Assembly (NCBI GenBank): GCA_029961685.1
Contig: JARWKL010000010.1
Span: 29,972,111 to 30,036,110 of the forward strand
DNA length: 64,000 bases
From: Aristolochia californica
Lineage: Eukaryota; Streptophyta; Magnoliopsida; Piperales; Aristolochiaceae
Direction: 5' to 3'
Below, in pieces: positions 11,183-21,639 of this stretch. Positions within the stretch are counted from its first letter, which is position 1; the number at the start of each line of letters is the position of its first letter. The translations under genes were made by a program, and so were the position numbers. Below the pieces are notes generated by a model. That model worked only from the letters and a program-made list of their open reading frames with translations, ran no database searches and was not told where the DNA came from.

Positions 11183-13585
11183 CTAGCAACGAGGAAGGTC
11201 GCTGGGAGGCGGAGGGAGAGTGGAAGAAGGTGTGGGCCCATTTTCCACGATGAAAGCTGCTAATAGGCCCCTTGGAACATGAACATCCATGTGGCAGTGC
11301 ATCAACCAAGCACCTGTCACAACAAGTGTAATCATCGGTCAAGCTTGTACAGCATTATGGTGTCATTTTAGCGGTCAATAAGCACTAACTATTTCAGTTG
11401 GAGGAAAAGAAAATTAATGTAGGAGCTTGAATTTTACCTGGATTATTGGCCCTGAATCGTACCACAGCCCATCCACCGACAGGAACGGCGATGGTATTTC
11501 GCATATGGGGATTGGCCAAATTGAACTTCTTCTCATCCGTCTCTCTGTTGAAGTTACCGAAATCCTGTGCGAGAACGTAGAAATCGAAGCCGTGGAGATG
11601 TATAGGATGGTTCTCTGTGGAGACGACAGCCGTGTTTTGCAAAACCATCTCCACTACGGCGTTGTAAGGCAGCTTCTTCACGCGTGTGGATTTCTCTGTT
11701 GCTGTAAATGCTGCAGCTGCCGTCGCGTTTGTGTAGTCATAGACCACTGGTGGGTTGTCGGGGAAATCTTCGGTGAAGATGCCGCTGACGCCGCTGAAGT
11801 ACGCCTCGAGAACCGATAGCTTGGAGGGGAGCTGGAAGGAGACGTTGTTCATGCTACCGGTTAATCGTGTGTTTCCTGGGCCAGCACAGTTGGCGTTGTC
11901 AAGGCACTGATCGAGTCCTAGCCCGAAAGCGATAAACATTCGCTCGTCCACCTGCTGGGGGACGGGGGTGTAGCCACGTCTGCGGGTTAATCCGGTGATA
12001 TTGGTGTAGAACTTGTGGGCTGTCGGAGTATCCGTGACAGGTGGAAGGACAGGCATGATGGGCTCCGTGGAAGACGAATTTTCATACTGGACGATGCCCA
12101 CGGTGGTGCTACTGTCGAATGGCACGAGGGGGGCGGAAATGTAAGGGTGTGCCGCCATGTAGTACGATGTCGGAGATTGATCAGCTGTGAGGAGAACGTC
12201 AGTGGTCTGACCGGGGGCAATGACAACGACATCGGTGTGGTAGGGGTTGGTGTAGGTGGCGTCAACGGCGACGACTGTGAAAGTGTGTCCAGCAACTTTG
12301 AAGAAGAACTGGATATCCAAGGCAGCGTTGATGATACGAAGGAGATAAGTTTTCCCAGGGCTCACCTTCATGTTGAAAGTCTCTGATTTTGATAAGAAAA
12401 AAAAAAAAAAAGGAAAATAGGTTAGTTTTTTTTTCCAGTTTGTATAAAACAGGAGAAAAATCTTCAATCGGATAAAGCAGTGAAGTATTCCTTTTGTTCA
12501 CCTCTAGCACAGGGGTATATACTACCGGGCTTCCCGTTTATAGTGTAGGCGTCTGAGTTGTTCGGACCTTTTCCTGAAGCCAGAGCCTCGTTCTCAACAT
12601 CCACCACGTTGGCATCCCACCATTGTCCTGCTCGGAGGGGAAGCCATTTTCATAAGAGAGGAGAGGAGAAAAGAAAAAAGAGGAGAGAGGAGAGGATTCA
12701 GAGAAAAGTAGATACCTAACAAAATGGGGACTTCTCTGTATGGTTTTGGGAATGGGTAAGGCCGAGAGTTTCTTGGGAGGATGACTAGAGCACCGTAGAC
12801 AGTGGCCCTGAGAGATGAAAAATGACAATGCCACCAGAGAGTACCCTCTTGCCCACTGACATTGAACTTGTAACTATACTTGTTACCGGGAACAATCGGA
12901 CACTGGGTGATGTAACTCGGTCCATCTGCCCACGCACTCAGCATCTGAAATACTCCATGCCTGCAAATCATGACAGACATGATCTATTAATACCTAATTT
13001 AATCTAATCCTCTACTTAGAAAAAGATAATGAAAGAATCCCTAAATGACATTTGCATCATCAGTGGAACGAAAGGATGGATTACCAGTGCATGGTGATGT
13101 TATAAGGAGAGTCATTATAAACATCAACAACGAGTGTGTCACCCTCATGGACATATATTGCAGGGCCTGGGAGCTTCTTGTTCACTGCAACCACCACTTG
13201 CTCCTTGCACAATGGATTAAGTGTGTGGTTCCCGACCTGTGAAGCCAAAATTGATTAACATAAGATTGAATAAGTCGATGAAAAAACATAATTTGCATGA
13301 ACGACCACCACTTCTGATCGGTCATGGAAAGGCCAGAAGGGTCCTCTCCGGTTAACATTCAACGTTCAGAAAAACTTTGTCATGCATCTTCCTTGAATTT
13401 CTATGCCATTTCAGCCATTCTAGGTCTTCAAAATTCCAGGGGAAAAAAAAAAAAAAGGAAATGATAAAGAAAGAAAAAAGATAAACGGTGCAAAACATTA
13501 CATGGAAAGTGTGCTTGACAACTGCGGCGGAAGCCATTGATGATAGCCATAATGTGCATAGAAGCAGGAAGAAGGGACGGGCCAT
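11183..13585 (-). CDS. Laccase (gene 1), multicopper oxidase
   Basis: Laccases are secreted glycoproteins that oxidise phenolics such as monolignols or flavonoids with reduction of O2 to water, usually in the cell wall. CDS = complement(11183-11313, 11438-12382, 12502-12627, 12716-12960, 13085-13236, 13502-13585), with GT-AG introns and 560 residues. The start [20 protein letters not shown] is a signal peptide, probably cleaved after ASA. Copper ligands: HWHG at 78-81 (L1), HCH at 123-125 (L2), HPIHLHG at 461-467 (L3) and [12 protein letters not shown] at 523-534 (L4, Leu axial). Cys124 replaces the usual Ala or Ser in L2. The protein is near-identical to gene 2 (about 18 differences by eye). 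The usual miR397-pairing codons (INAALN) read INAALD and the site is degraded. A retrotransposon LTR lies ~55 bp past the stop, so polyadenylation may be altered. Appears intact. Confidence 0.93.
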
Positions 13586-13713
13586 GTCGAAGGCCGTGTA
13601 TTTCAAGGAAAGTGGAAGAGGACAACAAGGAAGAAAGGAGAAGATCGAGCACCGTGCAACGTCCTTCAGATGGATATTTATGATTGTATGACTGAACAGA
13701 CGCATAATCCCCA

Positions 13714-13721
13714 TATTTATA
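13714..13721 (-). promoter_or_regulatory. TATA box of laccase gene 1
   Basis: The minus strand reads CCTATAAATATGG about 129 bp upstream of the start codon. The same context occurs in gene 3 (59,029-59,036). Gene 2 has TACAAATA at the equivalent place. Confidence 0.6.
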
Positions 13722-13776
13722 GGCTGCTGGGAGCTTCTTGACTAGTTCATGTTGCGCGTAATGGATAGTCTTCTTT

Positions 13777-13783
13777 AGCCGCC
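13777..13783 (-). promoter_or_regulatory. GCC box (AGCCGCC) upstream of gene 1
   Basis: AGCCGCCGCCGCG lies on the plus strand about 195 bp upstream of the start codon and ~60 bp upstream of the TATA box. AGCCGCC is the known core for ERF transcription factors. It is conserved in gene 2 at 32,618-32,624. Regulation by ERF is inference. Confidence 0.35.
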
Positions 13784-13799
13784 GCCGCGAGGTAAACTC

Positions 13800-14480
13800 A
13801 TATCGTATTGGTTATTTGTAGAAAACTACGTTATCTGACTTTGCTGAGGCGGCCAATGGGAGGAAAATAGATCGAGGTAAACAGTGAAGGCGTAAAAAAA
13901 TTCCACGGGTTGGTGTCCTCACTGTCATCCTTATCGCCCCAGGGTTTGGTTCTTTCAAACTGGGTAGCCTCTGCCGCGTTCAAAGACAGGAATTGAATAA
14001 TCTAAGTCAGCATTATCGAGTAATTGTAAGTTGAATGACATCCTCTACTCTGGTCTTGTTTCATATTCATCGGCTGCTGGATTTTTTGGTCCGGTGTTTG
14101 CGAATTGTTCGACGGGAGTCACATTCATTGATATTTTATTGTATTAGATGCGATTCCACCAACGAAGATGAGTAATTTCGTTTCAATAGATTCCATTTAC
14201 ACAGAATCCTTGCAGGGACTATTAAATGATGAATTCTTCTACACAAAATTTTATTTTTAGTATAAATGACCAACTATTCAAAGCACAATATAGTTGCGTG
14301 TTGGTTTTGCTACAGTATAAATCTTTTATGGTTGACGTTTAAACTCTGTTTTTCATGACAGATAAAACCATCTTCAACTTGATCATCACATATTAAAATA
14401 CAAATAAAACAAAAAGAAATTCTAATCACTTTTACTCTCACTAATATTACGTTATATACCAGAACATATAATTGTTTAGT
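13800..14480. other. Upstream region of laccase gene 1, no gene
   Basis: Distal promoter DNA shared with gene 2 (31,964-32,610). It ends with the 8-bp direct repeat TGTTTAGT at 14,473-14,480, which is also found at 19,924-19,931 on the far side of the inserted element. TTGAC cores lie near 13,738-13,742 but were not examined further. Confidence 0.6.
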
Positions 14481-14672
14481 TGAAAAATAAGATTTCGATT
14501 TTTTGTTGTGTTGCTATTCACATTGTCTGACTTAAATAACCGTTTTACATATTGTAATAATCTATACAGGGAAAGATTGAGAGATATTAAAGCGACTACA
14601 CGATTACAAAGATTATAGGATATTAAGGGAAAGGAAAGAATATCTATTTGTATACAGGAAGAAATCTCAATA
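14481..14672 (-). repeat. 3' LTR of the 14.5-19.9 kb copia element
   Basis: It pairs with 19,736-19,923. On the minus strand it starts TATTGAGATTTC (TG changed to TA) and ends CTTATTTTTCA. The matching LTR starts TGTTGAG. Differences are scattered, so the insertion is not recent. Confidence 0.85.
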
Positions 14673-14689
14673 CTCCCCCCTCAAGTTGG

Positions 14690-15505
14690 TGCATAGATAT
14701 CACTCATGCCCAACTTGTCGAGACAATTTGTTAAAAGCTCGGTAAGACACTACCTTGGTCAGCACATCGGCAGACTGATATTGAGACTGAACATGAGGGA
14801 CTTCAATGATTCTAGTTTTTCTTTGATAAAGTGCCTATCAACCTCAACGTGTTTAGTTTTATAACGTTGGACTGGGTTGTGGGCAATACTACATGTTGCC
14901 TTACTATCACAGTATAATTTCATAGGACTTATTTACTCAATATGTAGTTCTTGTATCATATTTTTTATCCATAATAATTCACATATTGCCTTGGCCATTC
15001 CTATGTATTCGGCCTCAGCTGACGATCTAGCCACCACCTCTTGTTTCTTACTTCTCCAAGTGACCAAATTTTCATCTACAAATGTAAAGTATCCAAATGT
15101 AGATCATTGATCCTCTATTGACCTAGCCCAATCGGCATCGGTATAACCTTCAATTTTTAAGTCGCCTCCCTTTTTAAATAAAAATCCTTAACCTGGAGAT
15201 GATTTCAAGTTGCGCAAGATACGGTTGATGGTATTCATATGTTCTTCACTTGGAAAGTACATAAATTGACTAACCACACTTAATACATAAGCTAAATCTG
15301 GTCTGGTATGTGCATGATACATTAACTTCCTGACTAGTCTCTGATAATGTTCTTTGTTAGCAGGGACTTGATCTGAATGTGTTCCCAGTTTTAGATTTTC
15401 TTCCATGGGAGTACTGACTAGACTACATGTTGTTATACCAGTTTCCTTCAACAAGTCTAAAACATATTTTCGTTGAGATAGAAAAATTTCTTCCTTCAAT
15501 GCCAA
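14690..15505 (-). pseudogene. Copia RNase H and RT end remnant
   Basis: The 15,188-15,505 frame reads LKEEIFLSQRKYVLDLLKET and LVRKLMYHAHTRPDLAYVLS, the RT-RNase H connection of copia pol. Lower coordinates carry the RNase H motifs on the same strand with stops: the ATCxAEYIGMAxA region near 14,990-15,060 and the TKHVEVDRHFI region near 14,830-14,850. Broken by in-frame stops. Confidence 0.75.
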
Positions 15506-15537
15506 GAAAATATTTTAAGTAGCCAAGATCTTTCATT

Positions 15538-16152
15538 TCAAACTCTTGAGCAAGATGACTTTTGCAATGCTTTCTTTTCTTCTGAATCATTTTCAGTTAC
15601 TATCTTATCATCAAAATACACAATAAGAGTTGAGATTGCCTCCTTGTTAGAGTTCAGGAAGAGAGTATGATATGAGTTGCTTTGCTTGTATCCCATAGAT
15701 TTCATAAAATTGTTGAACTGTCCAAACCACACCCTCGGGGACTGCTTCAAACCATATAGGGACTTACTCAGTTTACATACTTGTTTGCATCTTTTGGTTT
15801 GCATAATACATCCAGGAGGAAATTCCATATATACTTCTTCTTGGAGATGTCCGTGAAAAAATGCATTTTTAACATCAAACTGATATAAGGGCCAGTCAAG
15901 ATTCTTAGTCAGAGATAGTAGAATTAGAACAATATCGATTTTGGACATTGGTGCTAATGTCTCCATGTAATCGTTCCCATAGGTTTGAGTATATCCTTTG
16001 GCAATAAGCCTTAATTTGAACCTTTCAATGGTGCCATCGACTTTATATTTAATGGTAAATACCCACTTGCATCCGACTGGTGTCTTTCCTACAGGTAGGT
16101 CAACCACTTCCCATGTTGAATTCTCTTGGAGGGACCTCATTTTTTCATTCAT
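15538..16152 (-). pseudogene. Copia reverse transcriptase fragment
   Basis: A 204-codon frame. MNEKMRSLQENSTWEVVDLP leads into GCKWVFTIKYKVDGTIERFK, then YQFDVKNAFFHGHLQEEVYM and KLSKSLYGLKQSPRVWFGQF, all copia RT motifs in order. The catalytic box reads YFDDKIVT near residue 182, with both Asp residues kept. The frame then breaks into the RT end at 15,505. Confidence 0.85.
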
Positions 16153-16376
16153 AGCTTATTTCCACTTAGGATTTTTCAAGGCTTCTTGTACACTATTAGG
16201 AATAGATATAGTAGATAATTGATTCACAAATACTTCATTTGCCTTTGACAATCTATGATAAGACACAAAATTATGCATGGGATTTTAAGATTTAGAGGTG
16301 AGAAGAGGTTCATAATTAACTCTAGGCTTTCTTCTTGTGGTTCGATGAGGTTGCATTCTTAGTTGAGTTTCAGAAC

Positions 16377-17204
16377 TTACCTGAGGCTTAGACATGGACT
16401 TGAACTCATAAAACAATTGATCCACTGGTACATTATGAAGGGGGAAGATGTCGGTTGAGACTCTGGTTGCATCACTTCCATATGGTCTTGATTGTTTCCA
16501 TCATGTGAATCATGCTCATTTGTATTATTTTGATGTTCACTATTGCAATCTGAATACTTACCACTTGTAGTATCCATGGTGTCCAAATGATGATTAAGGG
16601 TCTGCAATTCAATCCTGTTCTCCCCTTGAATTGAAGACTTGGGAGTAAAATAATACATGTTATCTCCGTGAAATACCACATCAAGAGTGACACACAATTT
16701 ATGAGAGGGAGGATGATAACAACGATATCTTTTCTGATGTTGAGCATGACCAACAATGACACACTTGAGAGCTTGGGGTTCCAATTTATTTTTCAATGGC
16801 TTATGGAAATGAACAAATACTACACATCCAAAAACTTGATGTGGCAGATTTAGCACAGCAGGTGTACTTATGATTTTATGAAGAACACTCAAGGGAGTTT
16901 GAAATTGTAACAAACTCGAGGGTATTCGGTTGATAAGATAATTTGCAATTGAGATGACTTCACCCCAACAATATGAACTTTCAAACAAGGAAGCATGAAC
17001 AACTTCAAGAAAGTGGTTGTTCTTTCGCTCTACAACCCCATTTGGCTGAGGGGTGTACGAACAAGTAGTTTGATGAGTAATACCATGATCATCTAGATAT
17101 TCTTTCAAACCTAGATTAACAAATTCTCCACCATTGTCACTATAGAGAGATTGTATTGTAGAATGGTAATGAGTGGCTATCATTCTGTGAAATTGTTTGA
17201 ACAA
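16377..17204 (-). pseudogene. Copia integrase fragment
   Basis: MFKQFHRMIATHYHSTIQSL is followed by YSDNGGEFVN, which holds the second catalytic Asp of the DDE core. Then come HQTTCSYTPQPNGVVERKNN (the catalytic Glu) and VFGCVVFVHFHKPLKNKLEP. The first Asp and the zinc region lie at higher coordinates (17,205-17,640) in broken frames. Integrase inserts the cDNA; this copy is fragmented. Confidence 0.85.
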
Positions 17205-17638
17205 TGAACTAAATTCACTTTTTTATTTTATTATGCAAATCCAAGTCATGCGGGTGTGATCATCAATAAAGGAAATAAACTACCATTTATCACTAAGAGA
17301 GGCTATATTTGCTGAACCCCATACATCAAAGTGGATAATCATAAAGGGCGTTGGACTCCTATTCATGCTTATTTGAAATGGAACACGATGGCTTTTAGCC
17401 AATTCACATACATCACACTTAAAATCTAAAACATATAATCTAGAAAAGACTTTGGAAACAATTTCTTTAAATAACCAAGTGATGAGTTACCCAACCTTTA
17501 TCCCATAATTCAGAATCTACAAATTTATTCACGGAGAATGCTTGAGCTAATTGATGAGAACTCTTTGGCATCAGATGAAGGTAATAGAGCTTCCCCCTTC
17601 TTGTACCATAACCACTTGTCTTCCAAGTTTGAATGTCC

Positions 17639-18290
17639 TTAAAAATACAGGTTATGCAAAAAAATCACAATACAATGCAGAGTGAGAGTTATTTGAGCCA
17701 CTAATAGTAAATTATGATTGAGGGTTGGAACAACTAATATAGAATCAAGACTCATATTTTCAATGAGGGTGATGGAACCTTCTCCAATCACGTAAGATGA
17801 AGTACCATTTGCTATAGGTACGATATGTTGTTCAGATAGTTTCATAATTTGAACATGATGATTGTCAAAGGTTATATGATTAGTAGCACCAAAATCAATT
17901 ATCCATTCATTATTTCTACAAGGAGAGCAAGTATTAAGAACCTTACCAGATATGGCAATTAAAACTGATGCATCCTCAGTCGTGTTGGAGGTGGAGATTG
18001 CTACTACAACTAAAGCATGATTATTTGGTTTAGAGTTCAGTTTGCGAGGTATTTTGGTAGGATCCCACCATTCTGGATACCCAATAAGTTCATAGTATCA
18101 TGACTTTGTATGCCCAGTCTCACCATAGTGAGTACAAATACGCTCTGATTTTGCTGTTCCAATCTCATAGTTGCGATTATGAGATCCTGATGCCCTATTT
18201 TGATCACTGGTAGGACCAATTGGTCGAACTGTGTTAGGCTTAGATCGACGTGCCACCATCGCAGATGACTCAACATGATCAACTTCACTA
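17639..18290 (-). pseudogene. Copia zinc-knuckle and protease remnant
   Basis: Minus-strand translation gives a damaged zinc knuckle (THYGETGHTKS) followed by YELIGYPEWWDPTK. About 70 codons on comes NEWIIDFGATNHITF, where the protease Asp-Ser-Gly has become Asp-Phe-Gly. SSYVIGEGSITLIE and HNLLLVAQ follow, typical of the protease to pre-integrase part. Confidence 0.75.
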
Positions 18291-18479
18291 TTTAAAGTGG
18301 TTCTATTAACAAAGTCACGACGTACGTAAGCATAAGCTTCCTCAAGATATAATATCGGGTCCTTTCTAAGAATTTTACCTTGATTTATTTGAATTTTGCA
18401 TCCAATCAGTTTAACAAAATGTGTACATGCAATCTTTCAACGGATTTTCTATAGGCGATAACATCATCAGAATCTTTCA

Positions 18480-18920
18480 TTATAATCCTGTCACGATGAT
18501 CAAGCTTTTGGAAAATTCCCACAAGAGAGGGAGACCAGTCTGTTTGGTGGAGAAAGCTCTTTGACTCAATGAAAAAAGTTGTGATTCATTTGACACATCA
18601 TAGAAAGTTTTGGCCAGAGCATTCCAAATTTTGCGTGCGGTGCGCAACTTAATAGAGCGCTTCATAATATCTGGTGACAAAGAGGTTAGCAACCACCCTT
18701 TGACCTTTTGATTTTCAGCATACCACTTCGTATAGGAGGCATCAATTTCTTGTGGGAGTGGTGTTTTCCCCATAATATATTCGAGCTTCTCATGTCCTGC
18801 AATATGCATCTCCATGATCTGGGACCATACATCGTAGTTTACTTCTATAAGAATGAAGTTGGTTATAAAACCAGAGTTTTCAGATTGAACATGAATAATC
18901 GGTGTTGATTCCTTCAACAT
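18480..18920 (-). pseudogene. Copia gag (UBN2-type) remnant
   Basis: A 146-codon frame. NYDVWSQIMEMHIAGHEKLE, YTKWYAENQKVKGWLLTSLS and RTARKIWNALAKTFYD fit the copia gag-polypeptide (UBN2) family: NYxxWxxxM, then W-L, then A-x-x-I-W. Gag forms the virus-like particle. The reading frame continues broken below 18,480. Confidence 0.8.
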
Positions 18921-18969
18921 GATGCAAAAAGATAGGCGATGATCAGAATAAAATCACCCAAAAATACTA

Positions 18970-19178
18970 GTCCGGTCCGCTACCTGCCACTGGGTTGACC
19001 TGGTTTGGGTCTTTGATTTCGGTCCAACCTGAAAATTGGTCCGGTTCGCTTTCTATTTGCTGGGTTGACCTAGTTTGGGTCTCTGAATCTGGTCCAGTCT
19101 GAGAACTGGTATGGTCTGCTTTCTGTCGTTGGGTTGCCCGATTTGGGCCTTTGATTGTGGTCCGGTCCAAGCCCGGCT
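18970..19178 (-). repeat. 69-70-bp tandem repeat in the copia 5' leader, three units
   Basis: Units start at about 18,970, 19,039 and 19,109. They share GTCCGGTCCGCT-like starts and a TGGGTTGACCTGGTTTGGGT-like core. They are much richer in GC than the surroundings. A second, ~112-bp direct repeat sits beside it (AGCACTGTTGAACAGTGTTG at about 19,524, and its partner at about 19,636). Confidence 0.8.
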
Positions 19179-19735
19179 CGCTCGACAAAATAATTAAAAT
19201 ACGAACCTAAGTTCAGCGGAAGTGAAAAAAAATCGTACCTTCGTCTTTTTCTTTCGAGACAGTGCAGCTCCTTCTTTGTCGGTCAGGCTGGTGGTGTGGT
19301 CTGTTGGAAGGCCGAGTGGAGGCTCGGTTACAGTCGTCGTCAACGTTCAGAAATTCCATCAGACTTCCATGATGGCGGTTCTATTCACTGCGACGACAAA
19401 CATAGGGCGGTTTGCTGGAAGGCCAAGCGGTGGCTGAACTACAGTCGTTGGTGATAATAAAAAAATTGGCTAGACTTCTCTGATGGTGGCTTTGTTCATG
19501 GCAACGACAGAGAAGAATACAGGAGCACTGTTGAACAGTGTTGTTCATGGCAAAACAGAGAGTTGTTGTTCTGTTCTTCGGCGATTGGAAGGAGTAGAAA
19601 AGAATTATCTCAACGATGACATATGAGAATACGTGAGCACTGTTAAATAGTGTTGTTCACGGCGAAATAGAGAGTTGTTGTTCTATTCTTCTGTGACACG
19701 AAGGAAAATAAAAGAATTATCCTGCTCTGATACCA

Positions 19736-19923
19736 AGTAAAAAAAAAAGATTTTGATTTTTGTTGTATTCCTATTCACATTGTCTGGCTTAAATAGCCTT
19801 TTTACAGATTGTTATATACACGAAAGGATTGAGATAGATTACAATGATTACACGATTATAGGGGTTACAAGATATTAAGGGAAAAAAAGAATATCTATTT
19901 GTATATGGGAAGAAATCTCAACA
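19736..19923 (-). repeat. 5' LTR of the 14.5-19.9 kb copia element, with adjacent PBS
   Basis: On the minus strand it starts TGTTGAGATTTCTTCCC at 19,923. The primer-binding site TGGTATCAGAGC (plus 19,724-19,735) follows. Direct repeat TGTTTAGT is at 19,924-19,931. Confidence 0.85.
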
Positions 19924-20860
19924 TGTTTAGTCTACCCTCAAAGATGTTTTAGCACCTTGAGGTTCCACTAAGTTTTCATTGTCCTACAGTGTAAAACAAA
20001 TTGCCATTAAGGCAAAGTGCACTGTTGCCCACATATGGGCTTATGTCACTCAATTGACTACAACATCTAATTTATAAGATCACGTTCTCACTTAGAGCAC
20101 AATAGCTAACCAGGTACACTATCCTAGGCCACAAAAGAATTTTTTAGCAGCTCACCAAGCTATACAAGTTGAAACGTACACTTGGATTTTTAGCAGCTAC
20201 AAAGGGACTTTTAGTATCGCCTACCTACACAAGGTTTAACAGCTTACAATAGCTAATGCCACTTGTAAACTTATACCCTTCATCTCAAATAACTTCTTTC
20301 ACTTAATATTCAACAGCTAATACACTCTCTCAACAACTACACTTCGGCTGCTACAATTTGACTTCTACACCTCAGCCACCAAGAACTTCTCTCAAATATC
20401 CTTCAACATCTAATACACCTACTCCTCAATACCATAGCCACTACAAATTTTCTCAAACAATTTATGGTAAGAAAGGTCTTGCCTACATATACTTGTCCCC
20501 AACTAGCTGGGAAGGATTGCTTGCTCATGATAGAGCTAAAAGTAACTTGCCTCTTAAAAATTTAACAATCTATGCTCTAGTAAATAGGTACTCTTTCTCT
20601 TAAGCACCTACTCAAGTAATCAACAACTCAAGAAACTATTTTAACGAGATTTAAAATATATGCATAATGTAAAGATTAAATTTATTTTTCCAATCGGGGA
20701 AAGCATACAAATCAGCTCAATGTAATAGTTGATTATAAAATGCAGCCCTAGAGTAATAATCCGAACTTTAGAGAACAATTTTAATGAGTAATACTAGTTC
20801 AGAGTACTCTACCAAGTATAACCAATATGTCTCAAAGTATATGCCTTTAGAGGTAGTCCA
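19924..20860 (-). repeat. Repeat W and flank within the left inverted arm
   Basis: Contains repeat W (AAAGATGTTTTAGCACCTTG start). The match to 31,000-31,960 in the other arm is continuous. The 81-codon frame at 20,358-20,603 is inside the repeat and shows no known domain. Confidence 0.7.
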
Positions 20861-20974
20861 ACAACCACAAAACTAGCCATTAGTGCTAGAAAATGATGTC
20901 GTTGTCTTTTAGAAAAAACTGGGTCAAAAGTATGTCAAACAACTCAAAAAAAAAAAAATTTAATTCCTAATTTT

Positions 20975-21237
20975 TATGTTGAATATAATGATAGGTCACT
21001 TGCAAAATTTGGAGACCTATATCTCAAAAATGAGCCTGAAAGATTGCAAATTTAAATTTTTGCTCAGAGGGTTCGAATCCTATACTAAGGGCTTGAATCC
21101 TCATGATGGATTCAACTCCTTTTTCAATTTTAAAACTTTCTGTAAGTAGGGTTTCCATCTTTTTTCTTTTGCCTGCTTTCTTGAGGATTCACATCCTATC
21201 ACACCCATGTGTGTGTTGAATCCTCCTAATGGGATTT
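20975..21237 (-). repeat. Inverted copy of the repeat following the 119-bp tandem array
   Basis: AGGTCACTTGCAAAATTTGG and TTTGGAGACCTATATCTCAA match the reverse complement of 5,930-5,985. Several TTGAATCCTcxTxATGGxATTC phrases follow. No gene. Confidence 0.5.
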
Positions 21238-21600
21238 CACTACAAGAAAACTGATTTATGCAAGCAAATACTTTTGCTAACGATTTACAATTTTCTACCA
21301 TAGATCAGCCTCTATCAGCGAATTTAGAAATTCACTAGTAAAAGGGTTTCTCTAAAAAAATTCATGCTTGTGGGAAACAACTTACCAGTGAATTAAAAAT
21401 GGCTTGGTAAAAAGAAAGAATCTGGCAACAAATTTCACAATTAGTTGTGAAATGAATTTGATTTTTTTTAACATAGAAAACCTTTCCCACTGAATTTCAA
21501 AATTTGCTGCCAAAATAGACAATTTTTCCAGTGAATTATTAAATTTATTAAGTTAATAATTATTTAATTACCACACTCTAAAAATGCATTAATTTATTGA
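21238..21600 (+). mobile_element. CACTA-like transposon terminus, truncated
   Basis: CACTACAAGAAAACTG at 21,238 matches the conserved terminus of plant En/Spm (CACTA) DNA transposons. Subterminal-like phrases follow (GCGAATTTAGAAATTCAC, CCAGTGAATTA, CACTGAATTTCAAAATT). No transposase and no matching right end are seen here. A similar right end occurs at 55,730-55,743. Confidence 0.5.
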
Positions 21601-21639
21601 CATAGAAATTAAATAACATATCTAGATTAAAGTTATAGA

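Larger units (their letters stand above)
14481..19923 (-). mobile_element. Ty1/copia LTR retrotransposon, both LTRs present, coding region decayed
   Basis: Minus-strand element. 5' LTR is about 19,736-19,923 and 3' LTR 14,481-14,672 (~190 bp, TGTTGAGATTTC start). The primer-binding site TGGTATCAGAGC is at 19,724-19,735, and the polypurine tract ACTTGAGGGGGGAG at about 14,673-14,686. The coding order gag, protease, integrase, RT, RNase H (~18.9 to 14.7 kb) is that of copia. Stops and short frameshifts interrupt it. TGTTTAGT flanks both ends. The paralogous site at about 31,951-31,963 is empty, so the element entered after the inverted duplication or was never copied. Confidence 0.9.
11150..20900 (-). 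repeat. Left arm of large inverted duplication carrying laccase gene 1
   Basis: The reverse complement matches 30,961-35,255 along its whole length apart from the copia element at 14,481-19,923. The match covers the gene, promoter, distal upstream DNA (CATCTTCAACTTGATCATCA) and repeat W. It ends near CTAGAAAATGATG (20,886-20,898), matched by CATCATTTTCTAG at 30,963-30,975. Net arm length is about 4.3 kb. Confidence 0.9.

Noticed and set aside
11427..12386. Long open frames opposite or overlapping laccase exon 5 (also near 34,000-34,890 and 60,290-60,913)
   Set aside because: They are shadows of the conserved, GC-richer laccase exon; the translations resemble no protein and the exon structure explains the openness.
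13428..13714. Alternative upstream start codons for laccase genes 1 and 2 (frames beginning MGIMRL)
   Set aside because: They lie in the 5' leader. The start at 13,585 or 32,816 gives a standard signal peptide and the same exon 1 length in all three genes.
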